Assembly (NCBI RefSeq): GCF_008642335.1
Contig: NZ_CP029191.1
Span: 496,001-560,000 of the forward strand
From: Streptomyces venezuelae
GTDB lineage: Bacteria; Actinomycetota; Actinomycetes; Streptomycetales; Streptomycetaceae
DNA length: 64,000 nt
Reading direction: 5' to 3'
Every line of letters starts with the position of its first letter. The first letter of the stretch is position 1. Below the pieces are notes generated by a model. The model was given only the letters and a program-made list of their open reading frames with translations, ran no database searches and had not been told where the DNA came from. The translations under genes and the position numbers were made by a program. Positions 28,061 through 36,945 of the stretch are shown piece by piece.

Positions 28061-29367
28061 GCGTCCTCCAGTTCACGGCAGGCGGCGTCGAGTTCCTCGT
28101 GCAGGTCGTCGAGGAGACGGGCGGCGGCCTTGTCGTCGTACTGGGCCGGGTCGTAGGCCAGCAGGACGCGCAGTGCGCCCGCCTCTTCGAAGAAGCCGAG
28201 GTCCAGGGGGTGTGCCGAGAAGGGGTCGTGGTTGACGAGTGCCGTGTCGAGGCCTTCGAGGGCGGGCGGCACCTCCGGTGCGGTCTGGAAGGTCACGCAG
28301 GCGCCGATCACCGGCCGGAAGCCGGGCCGCCAGAGCCCGAGGACCTGCGCCACCCGCTCGAACGGCATGTCACGGTGGGTGTAGGCGCCGATCAGGTTGC
28401 GGCGGACCTGGTGCAGCAGGTCACGGAAGTCCGCGTCCTGGGCCACCTGGGTCCGTACCGGCAGCAGGTTCACGAAGAGGCCGACGGCCTTCTCGAACTC
28501 GGCGCTGGTGCGGAATCCGCCGCGCGTGCCCACGAGGATGTCGTCGGTGTCGACATGGCGGCGCAGCATGCGCTGGGAGGCGGTGAGCAGCAGCATGAAG
28601 AGGGAGACGTGCTCACGCCGTGCGGCTGCCCGCAGCCGTTCGCCCAGCGGCCCGGGAACCGCCGTCCACTGGGTGCGCGAGGGCTGTTCGGCATCTGGGG
28701 ACGCCGAGGGAGATGCCAGGTCGAGCGGAGGCAGGCCTGACGCATCCGCCAGCACCTCCTTCCAGTACGCGAGTTGTTTCGCGCCCGCGGGACCGCCGAG
28801 CCACTCCCTCTGCCTGCGCGCGAAGTCCCCGTACTGGGCGGGCACCGGCGGCAGGGGCGAGGGACGCCCGTGCAGGTGTGCGCTGTAGAGCTGCTCCAGT
28901 TCCCGCAGGATCACCGTCCACCACGACCAGGCGTCGGAGACCAGATGGTGCGAGGAGACGCGCACGATGTGCTCGCGCGGCCCGAGTCCGAGCAGCGCCG
29001 CCCGCACCACGGGCCCGCGGACCAGGTCGAACGGGCGCCGCAGGTCCTCGGCGAGGAACTGCGCGGCCACCTGTTCGCGTTCCGCGTCGGGGAGCGCCGT
29101 GAGGTCCGTCAGGGGCAGTGGCACCTCGGCCCGCGGGGACACGCGCTGGACGGGGAGCCCCGCCACGACGGGGAAGCGGGTGCGCAGCGCTTCGTGCCGG
29201 TCGACGACGTCCTCGATGGCCGCCCGCAGGGCCGCCGCGTCGAGGTCGCCGACGAGCCGGAAGGTCACGGCGACGGTGTGGCGGGCCTGTCCGGCGCGGC
29301 GTTCCAGGAACCACATGCCCTGCTGGGCGTACGACAGCGGCGCGTCGTCGCGCACGGCTGTGCTCAC
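28057..29367 (-). CDS. free-standing NRPS condensation domain with intact HHxxxD
   Basis: The 436-residue protein is one C domain. PLSYAQQGMWFLE marks core C1, and SSHHLVSDAW gives the catalytic HHxxxD (His140, His141, Asp145). The later EKAVGLFVNLLPVRTQ matches C5-type sequence. It should form an amide between a carrier-bound pyrrole acyl group and an amine (a second aminopyrrole or the amidine tail). No adenylation or carrier domain is attached, which is the type II NRPS layout of pyrrolamides. GTG 29367 overlaps the methyltransferase stop by 4 bp (GTGA). Confidence 0.9.
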   Translation of the reverse strand: MSTAVRDDAPLSYAQQGMWFLERRAGQARHTVAVTFRLVGDLDAAALRAAIEDVVDRHEALRTRFPVVAGLPVQRVSPRAEVPLPLTDLTALPDAEREQVAAQFLAEDLRRPFDLVRGPVVRAALLGLGPREHIVRVSSHHLVSDAWSWWTVILRELEQLYSAHLHGRPSPLPPVPAQYGDFARRQREWLGGPAGAKQLAYWKEVLADASGLPPLDLASPSASPDAEQPSRTQWTAVPGPLGERLRAAARREHVSLFMLLLTASQRMLRRHVDTDDILVGTRGGFRTSAEFEKAVGLFVNLLPVRTQVAQDADFRDLLHQVRRNLIGAYTHRDMPFERVAQVLGLWRPGFRPVIGACVTFQTAPEVPPALEGLDTALVNHDPFSAHPLDLGFFEEAGALRVLLAYDPAQYDDKAAARLLDDLHEELDAACRELEDA

Positions 29368-30170
29368 TTGACACCCCACGTGAACAGCCAGCGCCGGGGC
29401 ACCCCGGTCAACCCCAGTTGCGCGAAGGTGGTGCGCACGCCCCGGATCAGCGCGTCGGAGCCGAGGGCGAGGTCGGTGAGGCCGGTGGCGCCCTCCACGA
29501 ACACGGAGTACGCACAGAGTGCCTCCCAGTCCTGGAGCGACCACGTGTACTCGGCCTCCTCGGACTTGGTCTGGGAGAACCCCGCGTCGGCGAAGAGCTG
29601 CTCGTGCTGTCGGGGTGTGAGCGTCCGCATCGCCACGGGCATCTCGCGCACGAGCACGAGGTCCGTGCCGCGGTCCCGCAGGACGGCGCGGGTGGCGCGC
29701 AGCCAGTGGGTGTAGAAGGGGCGGGTCTCGGGGAGTACGGCCCCCTCGTAGAAGAGGGTGTTCAGGGCGCAGCGTCCGCCCGGGGCGAGCAGGCGGTGGC
29801 AGCCCGCGACCACGGCGCCGCGCTCGGCGGCCGGGATCTGGTGCATCACGTTGCTCAGGACGGCGACGTCCACCGGTCCGGTCAGGGTCTCGACGTCCTG
29901 GGCGCGCCCTTGCACGAAGCTCACCTTGGGGTCTCGCAACCGGCGTCGCGCGATGGCCAGTTCGTGCTCGGACGGGTCGATGCCGATGATGGCGCCGACG
30001 TGCGCGGAGCGTTCCAGGAGCAGTTCGGTGGCGAGGCCCGAGCCGCATCCGACGTCGGCGACGACGCCGCCCTCCGGGGCTTCGCAGATGTCGACCAGAC
30101 GCTGGGTGACGTCGCCGTAGAGGGGACGGCGCGACATCGCGTCGAACTCGTATCCGTGGACGAAGGTCAT
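29364..30170 (-). CDS. SAM-dependent methyltransferase, likely pyrrole N-methylation
   Basis: The 268-residue protein has the class I SAM-binding motif VADVGCGSGLATELLL (about 37-52), an acidic residue after strand 2 (IIGIDPSEHE) and LSNVMHQIP as motif post-II. Congocidine, distamycin and anthelvencin carry N-methylpyrroles made by a dedicated methyltransferase, so this is the natural candidate. The acceptor atom is inferred from context only. It lies between the amidohydrolase (6-bp gap) and the condensation gene. Confidence 0.84.
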   Translation of the reverse strand: MTFVHGYEFDAMSRRPLYGDVTQRLVDICEAPEGGVVADVGCGSGLATELLLERSAHVGAIIGIDPSEHELAIARRRLRDPKVSFVQGRAQDVETLTGPVDVAVLSNVMHQIPAAERGAVVAGCHRLLAPGGRCALNTLFYEGAVLPETRPFYTHWLRATRAVLRDRGTDLVLVREMPVAMRTLTPRQHEQLFADAGFSQTKSEEAEYTWSLQDWEALCAYSVFVEGATGLTDLALGSDALIRGVRTTFAQLGLTGVPRRWLFTWGVK

Positions 30171-30176
30171 GACGCC

Positions 30177-31085
30177 TCAACTCATCGGTGGGGTGGGGGA
30201 GCCGGCGCGGTGCGGGGCGCGGGTGGAGGCGAGCAGCCGCGCCGCCGTGCCTCCCATGAGGGCCTCGTACTCACGCGGCGAGAGCGGATCGCTGCCGTCC
30301 GGCCACGGTTCGGGGTCCCGGGCCAGTTCCGCCGTGCGGGCCACGGACCCGGTCATGGACGCGAAGGGGAAGTCGGTGCCCCACAGGAGCCGGTCGAGGA
30401 CGCCTCGGTCGCGGGCGTGGGCGAGGGCCCTGGCCACGGTGGCGGGCGGCTGGTAGGAGCCGAAGATGGACAGGTCCGCGTAGAGATCGGGGTGCCGGGC
30501 GAGCAGGTCGACGCAGGGTCCGGTCCAGGGGGTGCCGAGGTGGGCGAGGATCACCTTCAGGCCGGGGAAGTCCTTGGCCACCTGCTCGACGAGGAGTGGG
30601 GAGAAGAAGCGGGGGTCCGCCTGGCGTGAGGGCGTGTAGCCGGTGTGGATCAGTACCGGGATGTCCAGTTCCGCCGCGGTCTCGTACACGTCGTACCACC
30701 GGCGGTCGGCGGGTGACATCCGCAGGTAGCAGGGGGCCGTCTTCAGTCCGCGCAGGCCCAGGCCGGTGACGGCCTCGCGCAGGCGTGCGGCCGCGCCGGG
30801 GGTGCCCGCGTCGACGGAGGCGAAGCCGGTCAGGCGGTCGGGGTGGCGGGCGCACAGGTCGGCGACGAACTCGTTCGGCACCGAGAACCCTTCGACGCGC
30901 CGCACGTCGAAGGCGAGCAGGAAGACGCGGTCGACGCCCGCGGCGTCCATCTCGGCGAGCAGCTCGGCCTCGGGCGCGGTGAGGTCCTCGGGTGCCAGGT
31001 CGGTGGTGGCCGTCATCTGTTCGGCGAAGCGGGCCGAGTAATGGCGGTAGTACTCCCCCGCGTGCACGTGTGCGTCGATGATCAC
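30177..31085 (-). CDS. TIM-barrel amidohydrolase (amidohydrolase_2), candidate 4-acetamidopyrrole deacetylase
   Basis: The 302-residue protein starts with IDAHVHAGEY, the HxH metal motif of the family. Further metal residues are in LIHTGY, ILAHLGTPW and WGTDFPF (His and the terminal Asp). Members hydrolyse or decarboxylate ring-bearing substrates. In congocidine biosynthesis an amidohydrolase removes the acetyl group from 4-acetamidopyrrole-2-carboxylate before it is loaded. The same role is the best guess here, but a decarboxylase of this superfamily cannot be excluded. GTG 31085 overlaps the glycoside hydrolase stop by 4 bp. Confidence 0.8.
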   Translation of the reverse strand: MIIDAHVHAGEYYRHYSARFAEQMTATTDLAPEDLTAPEAELLAEMDAAGVDRVFLLAFDVRRVEGFSVPNEFVADLCARHPDRLTGFASVDAGTPGAAARLREAVTGLGLRGLKTAPCYLRMSPADRRWYDVYETAAELDIPVLIHTGYTPSRQADPRFFSPLLVEQVAKDFPGLKVILAHLGTPWTGPCVDLLARHPDLYADLSIFGSYQPPATVARALAHARDRGVLDRLLWGTDFPFASMTGSVARTAELARDPEPWPDGSDPLSPREYEALMGGTAARLLASTRAPHRAGSPTPPMS

Positions 31086-32983
31086 GGCTGCCGCCTTCCG
31101 GGCCGCGCCGGTCCTTCGCCGTGCCAGAACAGCAGGCGTACGCCCTTGGGTTCGAGGCGCAGCAGCTTCTCGCACTCCGGGGCGCCGTCCGCGGTCCGGC
31201 GGCGCAGGACGGTGTCCACCGGTTCGGGGGCGTGGTTGATCACGACGCCGCAGCGTTCGTCGCCGCGTCCGAGGACGGTGGTCTCCACCGACGGGTCGTC
31301 CGCGGTGAGCGGCGCGCGTACGCCCGCGTCCTCGGCGACGGCCTCGTACAGCCGGTGCCAGTCGGTTTCGCCCAGGCGGTAGGGGGCGTTGAGCTGGGCC
31401 TCCAGGGGGGCGTTGAGGTAGTAGACGCTGCCGGCGCCGAGGCGGTGGCGGGTCAGGGCGGGCGAGCCGTCGGCGAACGCGGCGAGCGTCTCGGCGCCCG
31501 CCGTGTCGATCACCGGGATCGGGTCCGCGTCCCAGCGCAGCGGGAAGCGCACGCCCGCCCAGGTGAACTCGGCGTGGCTGTCGCCCGCGCGCGTGAAGTC
31601 CCGTACGCGGATGCCGAAGAGTTCCTCGTCGCCGGCGGCGTCAAGGAGGCTGCCGGTGGAGTACAGCAGCACTCCCCCGGCGGTGACATACCGTGCCAGG
31701 CGGCGTCGTTCGGGCAGCGACAACTGGCGCGCGGAGGGGCAGATCACCAGCGCGTGCCGCTCCAGTTCCGGGTCGCGTCCCGTGAATTCGTAGGGCAGGT
31801 GCGCCTGTTGGAGGAGCAGGTGGGCGTAGAAGGCGGCGGGTGCGTCGCTGCCCGAGGGCGTCAGGTATCCGGCGTCCTCCTGCGCCTCGGCCTCGGGGAC
31901 GAACACGCCCACCGGGGCGGGCAGCGGCCGGAACCCGGCGAGTTCGCCGGTGACGCGCCGGATGAACTCCCGGTACTCGGCGAGGACCGGCTTCTCGCCG
32001 CCGGCCGCGTCGAGGAGGCCGACGCGCCGCTCGTTGGGCCGCAGCGCGTAGGGCTTGCGCTCGGTGGTGAAGTCCTGCCAGCACCAGACGGCGGTGCCGA
32101 CCGCGCCCGCCGCGAACACGGAGTGGGCGGCGGCCCGCAGGTACTGCGCGGCCGTGGTCTCGTCGCAGCCGTAGCTGCCCAGCTCGTCGACGTAGACGGG
32201 CCGGTGGGCGCTGCCGCGCCGCACCAGGTAGGGCACGAAGGCGGTGGCCTTGCGGGCTGCGACGGACTCGACGTGGAACGGCGTCCACACCGGGAAGCCG
32301 TGCAGCCCCACCATGTCCAGGCTGTCGGCGTGCTCCGGGCGGAAGGCGTGGCCGCCGAGGATCGCGGAGGGCTCGTTGGCCTGGAGGACCAGGGCGTCCG
32401 GGTCGGCGTCGCGGATCGCCGACGCGAGCATCCCCCACCACGCGCGCACCTCGTCGGGCCCGAGGGAGGCGGACGCCCCGGAGTCGACGTGGATCACCTC
32501 GTCGCCCAGGTCGTACGCGAGGACGTTCGGCTCGTCCCGGAGCCCGGCGGCGATGTGGTGGACGAAGGCCCGCTGCCGCTCGCGCAGATCCGCGTCGCGC
32601 CACAGGTCGCGGCCGTCCCGCCAGGGCGGGTCGAACCGCTGGCCGTTCATCCAGATCGTCAGGAGCGAGGGCAGGCACAGCAGGCCGTGCCGCCCCGCCG
32701 TCCGGACGAGCTCCCGCAGCCGGTCCGTCGCCGTGGGGTCGTAGACGCCTTCCTTGGGCTCGAAGTCGGCCCAGAAGACGAAGAACCGCACGGTGTTCAG
32801 GCCCTCCGCCGCCATGCGCCGGAAGTCGTCGTCGATGCGGTCGCCGTCCCACTCACGCCAGTAGTCGCACCCCGTCGGCGAGGGGTGGTAGTTGACGCCG
32901 ACGCTGACGAACGGCCGTCCGTCGCGCCGCAGGGCCCCGTCGGCGAACGTGACCCGGCCGCCGCTCACGCGCTCTCGGGCCAT
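31082..32983 (-). CDS. cytoplasmic clan-A glycoside hydrolase-like protein of the pyrrolamide cluster
   Basis: The 633-residue protein has a (beta/alpha)8 barrel of GH5/GH42 type (about 20-330), then a beta-galactosidase trimerisation-like or glutamine-amidotransferase-like domain (about 380-500) and a beta-rich C-terminus. There is no signal peptide, so it acts inside the cell. The nucleophile is probably Glu267 in VYVDELGSYG. The acid/base is Glu162 in YDLGDEV, but the preceding Asn that is near-universal in clan A is Asp161. A glycoside hydrolase occurs in the congocidine sugar-to-pyrrole set, where it would release a sugar intermediate. ATG 32983 overlaps the aminotransferase by 19 bp; GTG 32968 is an alternative. 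Confidence 0.78.
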   Translation of the reverse strand: MARERVSGGRVTFADGALRRDGRPFVSVGVNYHPSPTGCDYWREWDGDRIDDDFRRMAAEGLNTVRFFVFWADFEPKEGVYDPTATDRLRELVRTAGRHGLLCLPSLLTIWMNGQRFDPPWRDGRDLWRDADLRERQRAFVHHIAAGLRDEPNVLAYDLGDEVIHVDSGASASLGPDEVRAWWGMLASAIRDADPDALVLQANEPSAILGGHAFRPEHADSLDMVGLHGFPVWTPFHVESVAARKATAFVPYLVRRGSAHRPVYVDELGSYGCDETTAAQYLRAAAHSVFAAGAVGTAVWCWQDFTTERKPYALRPNERRVGLLDAAGGEKPVLAEYREFIRRVTGELAGFRPLPAPVGVFVPEAEAQEDAGYLTPSGSDAPAAFYAHLLLQQAHLPYEFTGRDPELERHALVICPSARQLSLPERRRLARYVTAGGVLLYSTGSLLDAAGDEELFGIRVRDFTRAGDSHAEFTWAGVRFPLRWDADPIPVIDTAGAETLAAFADGSPALTRHRLGAGSVYYLNAPLEAQLNAPYRLGETDWHRLYEAVAEDAGVRAPLTADDPSVETTVLGRGDERCGVVINHAPEPVDTVLRRRTADGAPECEKLLRLEPKGVRLLFWHGEGPARPGRRQP

Positions 32984-34116
32984 GCGTCGCTCACCGCCTC
33001 CACGACCTGTCGCACCTCGTCCTTGCCGACGCCGGGGTGCAGCGGCAGGGAGAGCTGACGTGCCATCACGTCCTCGGTGACGGGGAGCCGGCACGGCCCT
33101 CCCCTGCTGCGCCGCTGGTAGGCGGAGAACAGGTGGGTGGGCGGATAGTGCACGCCGCTCTGGATCCGGGCGGCGCGCAGCCTGTCCTGCAGCGCGTCGC
33201 GGTCGGCGCCCTCGGGCAGCACCACGGCGAACAGGTGGTGGGCGCTCTCCTCCACCGGCCGGTCCGCGTACGGCACCGTGATGCCGGGCAGCGGGGCCAG
33301 CTGCTCGCGGTACATCGCGACCGCTTCCTGGCGTCTGACCTGCCCCGCGGGCAGCGCTTCGAGCTGGACGCGGCCGATGGCGCTGCCGATCTCCGTGGGC
33401 CGGTAGTTGAGGCCCAGCGTGTCGACGTCGTACAGGGAGGAGCCGCCGTGGTGGCGCTGCTGGGCGCTGACGGTCAGGGCGTGCGAGCGCAGCCGCCGGA
33501 TGTGGTCGGCTACGGCGGGGTCGCGGGCGACGACCATGCCGCCCTCGCCCGTGGCGAGGTTCTTGGTGGCGAAGAAGCTGAAGCAGCCGATGTCGCCGAC
33601 CGTGCCGAGCATGCCGTGGGGCGAGTCCGTGACGGGGGCGTGGGCGCAGTCCTCGATGAGGGCGAGGCCGTGCGTACGGGCCAGCCGGGCGAGGGCCGTC
33701 AGGTCGGCGGGGTGGCCGCCGTAGTGCATGGCGACGATCGCCCGGGTGCGCGGGGTGATCCTGCGGGCGGCGTCCTCCGGGTCGATGGACAGGTCGTGCG
33801 CGCCCTTGACGTCGGCGAAGACGGGGGTGGCGCCGGACAGGGCGACGGTCGCGGCGGCCGACACGAAGTTCAGCGAGGGCAGGACGACCTCGTCGCCGGG
33901 ACCGAGGTCCAGGCTCAGGACGGCGAGGTGCAGGGCCGCGGTGCCGTTGCTGACGGCGACCGCGGACCCGACGCCGAGCGCCGCCGCGAACCTGTTCTCG
34001 AAGTCCTCGGTGACGGGCCCGGTCGAGAGCCAGCCGGAGCGCAGGACCTGGGTGACCGCGTCGATCTCGGCCTGCCCGATCTGCGGGCGGTACAGCGCGA
34101 TGTCGAACGCCGTCAT
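32965..34116 (-). CDS. DegT/DnrJ/EryC1 family sugar aminotransferase
   Basis: The 383-residue PLP enzyme has the family pattern: VSNGTAALHLAV (phosphate-binding region), LIEDCAHAP (the Asp that holds the pyridine nitrogen) and FSFFATKNLATGEGG, where Lys is the Schiff-base residue (about 184). Typical members add an amino group to keto-NDP-sugars using glutamate. Here it should install the nitrogen that becomes the 4-amino group or the ring nitrogen of the pyrrole unit, as proposed for the congocidine aminotransferase. It is coupled by overlap to the nucleotidyltransferase gene. Confidence 0.9.
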   Translation of the reverse strand: MTAFDIALYRPQIGQAEIDAVTQVLRSGWLSTGPVTEDFENRFAAALGVGSAVAVSNGTAALHLAVLSLDLGPGDEVVLPSLNFVSAAATVALSGATPVFADVKGAHDLSIDPEDAARRITPRTRAIVAMHYGGHPADLTALARLARTHGLALIEDCAHAPVTDSPHGMLGTVGDIGCFSFFATKNLATGEGGMVVARDPAVADHIRRLRSHALTVSAQQRHHGGSSLYDVDTLGLNYRPTEIGSAIGRVQLEALPAGQVRRQEAVAMYREQLAPLPGITVPYADRPVEESAHHLFAVVLPEGADRDALQDRLRAARIQSGVHYPPTHLFSAYQRRSRGGPCRLPVTEDVMARQLSLPLHPGVGKDEVRQVVEAVSDAWPESA

Positions 34117-34877
34117 GCGGACCCCACCTCCTGGAACGCGCCGGTGCCCGCGCCGAGCACGGCCTCGGCGCCGCGGCCCAGATAGCGGGCGCGGTCGGCA
34201 CGGAAGGCGGCGGCGGCCCGGTTCAGCTGCTCGGGCGTGCCGATGTCGTGCCAGTCCCCTTCGATGACATGGCCCTCGATGCGCTCGCCCTCGGCGCGTG
34301 CACGGTCGAGGAGTGCGGGCATGTCGTCCCGCACGCGGGGCGCGAGGAGGCGCTGCAGGGACGGTTCGAGTACGTAGATGCCGCCGCTGACCAGGAAGCT
34401 CAGCCGGGGCTTCTCCCGGAAGTCGGTCACCCTGCGGTCGTCGTCGAGCTCCACCACGCCGTGCGCGATGTCGATGTACTGGCGGCTGAGCGCGACGGTG
34501 GCGGCGGCCCCCGACTTCTTGTGGCGTGCGACCAGGTCGGCGAAGTCGATGTCGGTGAGCAGGTCCGCGTTCATCACGAGCGTGGAGTCCTCGAAGGGCG
34601 GAAGGAGTGCGAGCGGGCCCGCCGTGCCCAGGGGCTCCTCCTCCGGGAAGAAGTCCAGTTCGAGGCCGGCCCAGCGGTTCCCCGCGAAGCTCGCCTCGAT
34701 CATGTGGGCCTGGTGGCCCAGCGAGAGGGACACGTGTGTGAAGCCGGCGCTCCGCAGCTGCGCCAGGATGATGTGCAGGATCGGTGTGCCGTCGACGGGT
34801 ACGAGGGGTTTGGGGATGGTCAGGGTGTGCGGCCGTAACCTCCGGCCCACGCCTCCGGCCAGTACCACTGCTCTCAT
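34113..34877 (-). CDS. sugar-1-phosphate nucleotidyltransferase
   Basis: The 254-residue protein begins with the nucleotide-binding signature MRAVVLAGGVGRRLRPHT and has IPKPLVPVDG with the catalytic Lys, and MNADLLTDID with the metal-binding Asp. It activates a hexose- or hexosamine-1-phosphate as an NDP-sugar (the GalU/GlmU/ManC fold). It lacks the acyltransferase half of GlmU. Leu14 is encoded by TTA (34836-34838), the rare bldA codon, which puts this gene under developmental translation control. Its ATG overlaps the glycosyltransferase stop. Confidence 0.88.
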   Translation of the reverse strand: MRAVVLAGGVGRRLRPHTLTIPKPLVPVDGTPILHIILAQLRSAGFTHVSLSLGHQAHMIEASFAGNRWAGLELDFFPEEEPLGTAGPLALLPPFEDSTLVMNADLLTDIDFADLVARHKKSGAAATVALSRQYIDIAHGVVELDDDRRVTDFREKPRLSFLVSGGIYVLEPSLQRLLAPRVRDDMPALLDRARAEGERIEGHVIEGDWHDIGTPEQLNRAAAAFRADRARYLGRGAEAVLGAGTGAFQEVGSA

Positions 34878-35956
34878 CGGGCCTTCTCCGTTTGCTTCCG
34901 GGCGGCGGTCAGCGTGCGGTAGACGGTGTGGACCCGGTCGGCGACCGCGTCCCAGCCGAGTTCGCGGCGCACCTTGTCGTGGCCGTGCTCTCCCATGGCG
35001 CGGCGTTCGGCCGGGTCGGCGAGGAGCCGGTTGACGGCGTCGGCGACGGTCCGCGGGGTGGGGCGGACGAGCAGGCCGTCCCGGCCGTGGGCGACGATCT
35101 CCCCGCTGCCGAGGAAGGTGGACGCGACGACGGGTTTGCGGCAGGCCCACGCCTCCACGTACACGAGCGGGAAGAGGTCGACGGTGGAGGGCACGCACAG
35201 CAGTTCGCAGGCGGCGAGTGCGCTGTGCTTGACGTCCTCGTCGACCATGCCGAGCTCGACGACGCGGGGTCCCGCGTACCGGGCGAAGTGGTCGGCGCAG
35301 TCGTCGTCCCAGCGCGGGCCGAGGAACACGAAGGACGTGTCGGGGTGGTCGCGCCAGATGTGCTCGGTGGCCTCCAGGAGCGTGACGTAGCCCTTGGAGC
35401 GCGTCTTGCGTCCGAGGAAGAGCACCATCGGCCCTGCGATGCCGTGGGCGCGGCGGAACCCGTCGGGGTCGGGGGTGCCGGGCAGGTGCGGTCCCTGGCC
35501 GATGATGTGCAGTCGGCGTCCGTCCACGCCCGCGTCGCGGAGCATGTCGCGCTCCGCCTCGGACAGGGCGAAGACGGCGTCCGCGTTCCGGCATCCGTCG
35601 AGTACCGTCTCGCGGTCCGGCCAGACGTCGGGGGCGGACGCCGGGGTGACGGCGAACGGCACGTTCCAGGCGCGGGCGAGGTCGAGTCCCGCCGCGATGT
35701 CCTGCGGGTGGAACGCGTCGATGGCGTGGACGAGGTCCGCCCGGTCGGTGTCGTCGGGTGTGGCGGGCAGCGGCTGGATGCTGACGCCCGAACCGCGCAT
35801 GAACGCCGCGGTGTCCTCGTCGACGGGATTCGAGTAGATCCCGGCCTCCCAGCCGAGGCGGCTCATCGACGCGGCGAGGTACTGCGTCATCAGTTCGGCC
35901 CCGGCGCGCGCCGGGAAGTAGCCGCGGTGGACGTACCGTACGCGCACGCCGCTCAC
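34874..35956 (-). CDS. GT4-type glycosyltransferase
   Basis: The 360-residue protein has a GT-B fold: an N-terminal acceptor domain with GYFPARAGAELMTQYLA, and a C-terminal domain with LFLGRKTRSKGYVTLLEA and the nucleotide-sugar site PLVYVEAWACRKPVVAS. A retaining GT4 enzyme is expected. In the congocidine pathway a glycosyltransferase and a glycoside hydrolase take part in making the non-glycosylated pyrrole, so transient glycosylation is plausible here too. GTG 35956 overlaps the epimerase stop by 4 bp and the stop overlaps the next ATG. Confidence 0.86.
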   Translation of the reverse strand: MSGVRVRYVHRGYFPARAGAELMTQYLAASMSRLGWEAGIYSNPVDEDTAAFMRGSGVSIQPLPATPDDTDRADLVHAIDAFHPQDIAAGLDLARAWNVPFAVTPASAPDVWPDRETVLDGCRNADAVFALSEAERDMLRDAGVDGRRLHIIGQGPHLPGTPDPDGFRRAHGIAGPMVLFLGRKTRSKGYVTLLEATEHIWRDHPDTSFVFLGPRWDDDCADHFARYAGPRVVELGMVDEDVKHSALAACELLCVPSTVDLFPLVYVEAWACRKPVVASTFLGSGEIVAHGRDGLLVRPTPRTVADAVNRLLADPAERRAMGEHGHDKVRRELGWDAVADRVHTVYRTLTAARKQTEKAR

Positions 35957-36945
35957 GCTCCGCTTCCGTGCCCGGCGGTGGCCCGGGGGTGCCTGGCGTA
36001 CCACGCGCAGGTGCGGCGCAGTCCCTCGCGCAGCGGTATCGCCGGGCTGTATCCGGTGAGTTCGCGCAGCCGGGTGACGTCGGGGAGGCGGCGGGCCGGG
36101 GACAGCGGGGGCGCCGGGTGGACGTCGAGGGCCGGGTGGCGGTCCAGGGCGTCGAAGACGTGCCGGGCCAGATCCCTGATGAGGATCTCCTCCTGGTCGT
36201 TGCCGACGTTGACGAGGAGGGGCTCCTTGGTGGGCAGCGCGGTCAGCGCGACGAGGGCGTCGACCGCGTCGTCGACGTAGCAGAACGCGCGCGTCTGGTC
36301 GGCCCCGTAGATCTCGAAGGGGTCGGCGCCGCCGAGGAGCCGCTCCACGAACTGCGGGATCACGTGGTCGTACCCCATGCGCGGCCCGTACACGTTGTGG
36401 AAGCGGACCATGCGCAGGGCGAAGCCGTGGGTGCGCGCGTATGTGCGGCACAGCAGCTCGCCGGTGATCTTGCTGAAGCCGTACGAGGAGCGGGGCACCG
36501 TCAGGTCGGGGACCATCAGCGGCACGTCCTCGTCCGTGGGGACGGACGCGACGCCCGCCTCGACGCTGCCCGCGTAGGCCTCGCTGGACGAGGCGAAGCA
36601 GAGGGTGGCGCCGGTCAGCCCGGAGAACCAGTCGAGGAGGTGGACGGTGGTGAGCAGGTTGGTGCGCAGCACCCGTCGCGGGTTGTCGTTGGACTCGGCG
36701 ACGCCGACGACGGCGGCCAGGTGGTAGACCTCGGCGTAGTCGTCCCCGAGCAGCCCGTCGGGCACGGGGGTGGTCAGGTCGTGCTCGACGAGTTCGACGG
36801 AGCCGAGGAGTTCGGTGAGCTCCGCGTCGGAGCGGCCCCTGCTGAAGTCGTCGAGCAGCGTGACGTCGCAGGTGGCGGCGAGCCGGCGGGCCAGGTGCAG
36901 GCCGATGAAGCCGGCCCCTCCGGTGATCAGGATCTTCTTACGCAC
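35953..36945 (-). CDS. NAD-dependent sugar epimerase/dehydratase (extended SDR)
   Basis: The 330-residue protein has the N-terminal NAD motif ILITGGAGFIGLHLARRL (GxxGxxG) and the catalytic Tyr-x3-Lys in RSSYGFSKITGELL (about 155). The serine triad residue lies in CFASSSEAY. It resembles UDP-glucose 4-epimerases and UDP-glucuronate decarboxylases. Beside a UDP-sugar dehydrogenase gene (8-bp overlap), it probably acts on the oxidised NDP-sugar made by that enzyme. Confidence 0.88.
   Translation of the reverse strand: MRKKILITGGAGFIGLHLARRLAATCDVTLLDDFSRGRSDAELTELLGSVELVEHDLTTPVPDGLLGDDYAEVYHLAAVVGVAESNDNPRRVLRTNLLTTVHLLDWFSGLTGATLCFASSSEAYAGSVEAGVASVPTDEDVPLMVPDLTVPRSSYGFSKITGELLCRTYARTHGFALRMVRFHNVYGPRMGYDHVIPQFVERLLGGADPFEIYGADQTRAFCYVDDAVDALVALTALPTKEPLLVNVGNDQEEILIRDLARHVFDALDRHPALDVHPAPPLSPARRLPDVTRLRELTGYSPAIPLREGLRRTCAWYARHPRATAGHGSGA

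Noticed and set aside
32365..32380. An Asn-Glu-Pro triplet in the glycoside hydrolase (residues 203-205) as acid/base
   Set aside because: It lies about 40 residues too late in the barrel relative to the nucleophile. The Asp161-Glu162 position fits strand 4 better.
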